Shown: piece after piece, positions 63,138-64,000 of the stretch | Numbering within the stretch: position 1 is the first letter of the stretch | How the letters are laid out: each line of letters starts with the position of its first letter | Made by a program: the position numbers and the translations under genes | From: an uncultured Sunxiuqinia sp. | GTDB taxonomy: Bacteria > Bacteroidota > Bacteroidia > Bacteroidales > Prolixibacteraceae | Reading direction: 5' to 3' | NCBI RefSeq assembly: GCF_963678245.1 | Contig: NZ_OY782770.1 | Coordinates: forward strand, 186,001-250,000 | Length of the DNA: 64,000 bases | Notes under the pieces: model-generated | What the model was told of the DNA's origin: nothing | Databases searched by the model: none | The model's input: only the letters and a program-made list of their open reading frames with translations

Positions 63138-64000
63138 ATGATATTTTTAGCAGCTCAAGCTACAGTGGTTATTACCAGTATCGCCGTCTTTCTATTGATG
63201 GTGATCCTACTGGTTTCAATCTTACTGTTTGTCAAACAAAAGTTAACCCCATCGGGTGTTGTTAAAGTTGATATAAATAAAGGAGATACAGTACTTGAAA
63301 CCAATCCTGGCGACACCCTGTTAACCACTTTGGGAAATAACAAGATCTTCCTTCCATCAGCATGTGGTGGTGGTGGTACTTGCGCCATGTGTCGTTGCCA
63401 GGTAGTCGATGGTGGAGGTTCAATTCTTCCAACCGAAACCGGTTACTTCACCCGTAAAGAGCAGAATGACAATTGGCGTTTAGCTTGTCAGGTAAAAGTA
63501 AAAGAAGACATGGAATTGAAGATTCCTCAGGAAATTATGGGAATCAAAAAATGGGAATGCGAAGTGGTTTCCAACGACAACGTGGCAACCTATATTAAAG
63601 AGTTTGTGGTGAAGTTACCTGAAGGTGAAAACTTAGATTTCAAATCAGGTGGCTATATTCAAATTGATGTCCCTAAAATTGATGTTGATTTTAAAGACAT
63701 TGAAGTTGATGACAAGTTTAAACCTGAATGGGAACAATTCAACCTATTCGATTTGAAAATGAAAAACCCGGAACCAACATTTCGTGCTTATTCAATGGCT
63801 AACCACCCTGCCGAAGGAAATATTGTAATGCTTAATATCCGTATTGCAACTCCTCCTTTCGACCGTGTTAATGGAGGTTTCCAAAAGCTAAATCCTGGTA
63901 TTTGTTCTTCTTACATCTTCTCACGTAAACCAGGTGACAAGGTGACAATTTCAGGCCCTTATGGAGAGTTCTTTTTAAAGGACAATGATAACGAAATGAT
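63138..64000 (+). CDS. nqrF: Na+-translocating NADH:quinone reductase subunit F, 5' part (runs off the window)
   Basis: The first 287 residues of the NADH-oxidising subunit. A single N-terminal membrane helix (about residues 8-32) is followed by a 2Fe-2S ferredoxin domain with SACGGGGTCAMCRCQV near residue 74 and the fourth Cys in RLACQVKVKED near 116. The start of the FAD domain follows, with the flavin-binding RAYSMANHP near 215 and GICSSYIFSRKPGDKVTISGPYGEF near 254. The C-terminal NADH-binding part lies outside the window. It completes the nqrA-F order. Confidence 0.97.
   Translation, partial: MIFLAAQATVVITSIAVFLLMVILLVSILLFVKQKLTPSGVVKVDINKGDTVLETNPGDTLLTTLGNNKIFLPSACGGGGTCAMCRCQVVDGGGSILPTETGYFTRKEQNDNWRLACQVKVKEDMELKIPQEIMGIKKWECEVVSNDNVATYIKEFVVKLPEGENLDFKSGGYIQIDVPKIDVDFKDIEVDDKFKPEWEQFNLFDLKMKNPEPTFRAYSMANHPAEGNIVMLNIRIATPPFDRVNGGFQKLNPGICSSYIFSRKPGDKVTISGPYGEFFLKDNDNEM

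Overview
The window is a 64 kb chromosomal segment of a Bacteroidota bacterium. The support is a set of group hallmarks: a 1367-residue hybrid two-component system (HTCS) beside polysaccharide genes, a type IX secretion plug-like protein (DUF5103), DUF5683 and DUF4251 proteins, a Na+-translocating NADH:quinone reductase operon, and promoter elements of the TAnnTTTG type. The gene set (pectin degradation, a glycyl-radical hydroxyproline dehydratase, Na+ pump) suggests a marine or sediment Marinilabiliales/Prolixibacteraceae-like facultative or strict anaerobe; that placement is inference. No rRNA, tRNA, CRISPR array or intact mobile element was seen.

Layout. 1-1445: 5' part of ilvD on the minus strand, preceded by two complete branched-chain amino acid attenuators in tandem, each with an Ile/Leu/Val-rich leader peptide, an antiterminator and a terminator. 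1.7-6.1 kb: DoxX, an MBL-fold hydrolase, and an MBOAT O-acyltransferase overlapping an SGNH-type partner. 6.2-15.1 kb (minus): lytic transglycosylase, DUF5683, parB, parA, a heptose-kinase-like PfkB protein, priA, and a sugar-phosphate-isomerase-like protein. 15.1-19.2 kb: a non-coding stretch with two inverted repeats, then a glycyl radical activase and a HypD-type trans-4-hydroxyproline dehydratase. 19.2-26.2 kb: uvrB, an endonuclease/exonuclease/phosphatase lipoprotein, a HAD phosphatase, a membrane histidine kinase and a VTT/DedA-like protein. 26.5-27.9 kb: a decayed DtxR-feoA-feoB iron locus. 28-30 kb: DUF4251 and GNAT proteins.

29.4-41.8 kb (minus): a pectin utilisation cluster. It holds two rhamnogalacturonan acetylesterases (CE12), a pectate lyase remnant, GH28, GH43, pectin methylesterase (CE8), GH105 and the HTCS regulator. 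No SusC/SusD pair is present. 42.1-54.8 kb: a PAS hybrid kinase, recR, a two-part glycosyltransferase, housekeeping genes (AMP nucleosidase, holA, rhomboid protease, gmhB-like phosphatase, class IV aminotransferase, yqgE, DivIC-like) and pruA. 55-64 kb: a second PAS kinase, the T9SS plug protein, then nqrABCDE and the 5' part of nqrF, behind a clear Bacteroidota promoter and an 11-bp inverted repeat.

How they fit together: the hydrolases should strip acetyl and methyl groups from pectin and cut the backbone to unsaturated sugars under HTCS control. HypD turns 4-hydroxyproline into pyrroline-5-carboxylate, which PruA, encoded 34 kb away, can oxidise to glutamate while passing electrons to NAD+. 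Nqr could then reoxidise that NADH and pump Na+. The strongest unusual signals are the tandem ilv attenuators, the mosaic decay of the iron locus, the HypD pair whose activase lacks the usual ferredoxin insert, and the glycosyltransferase fused to a degenerate sugar-phosphotransferase tail.
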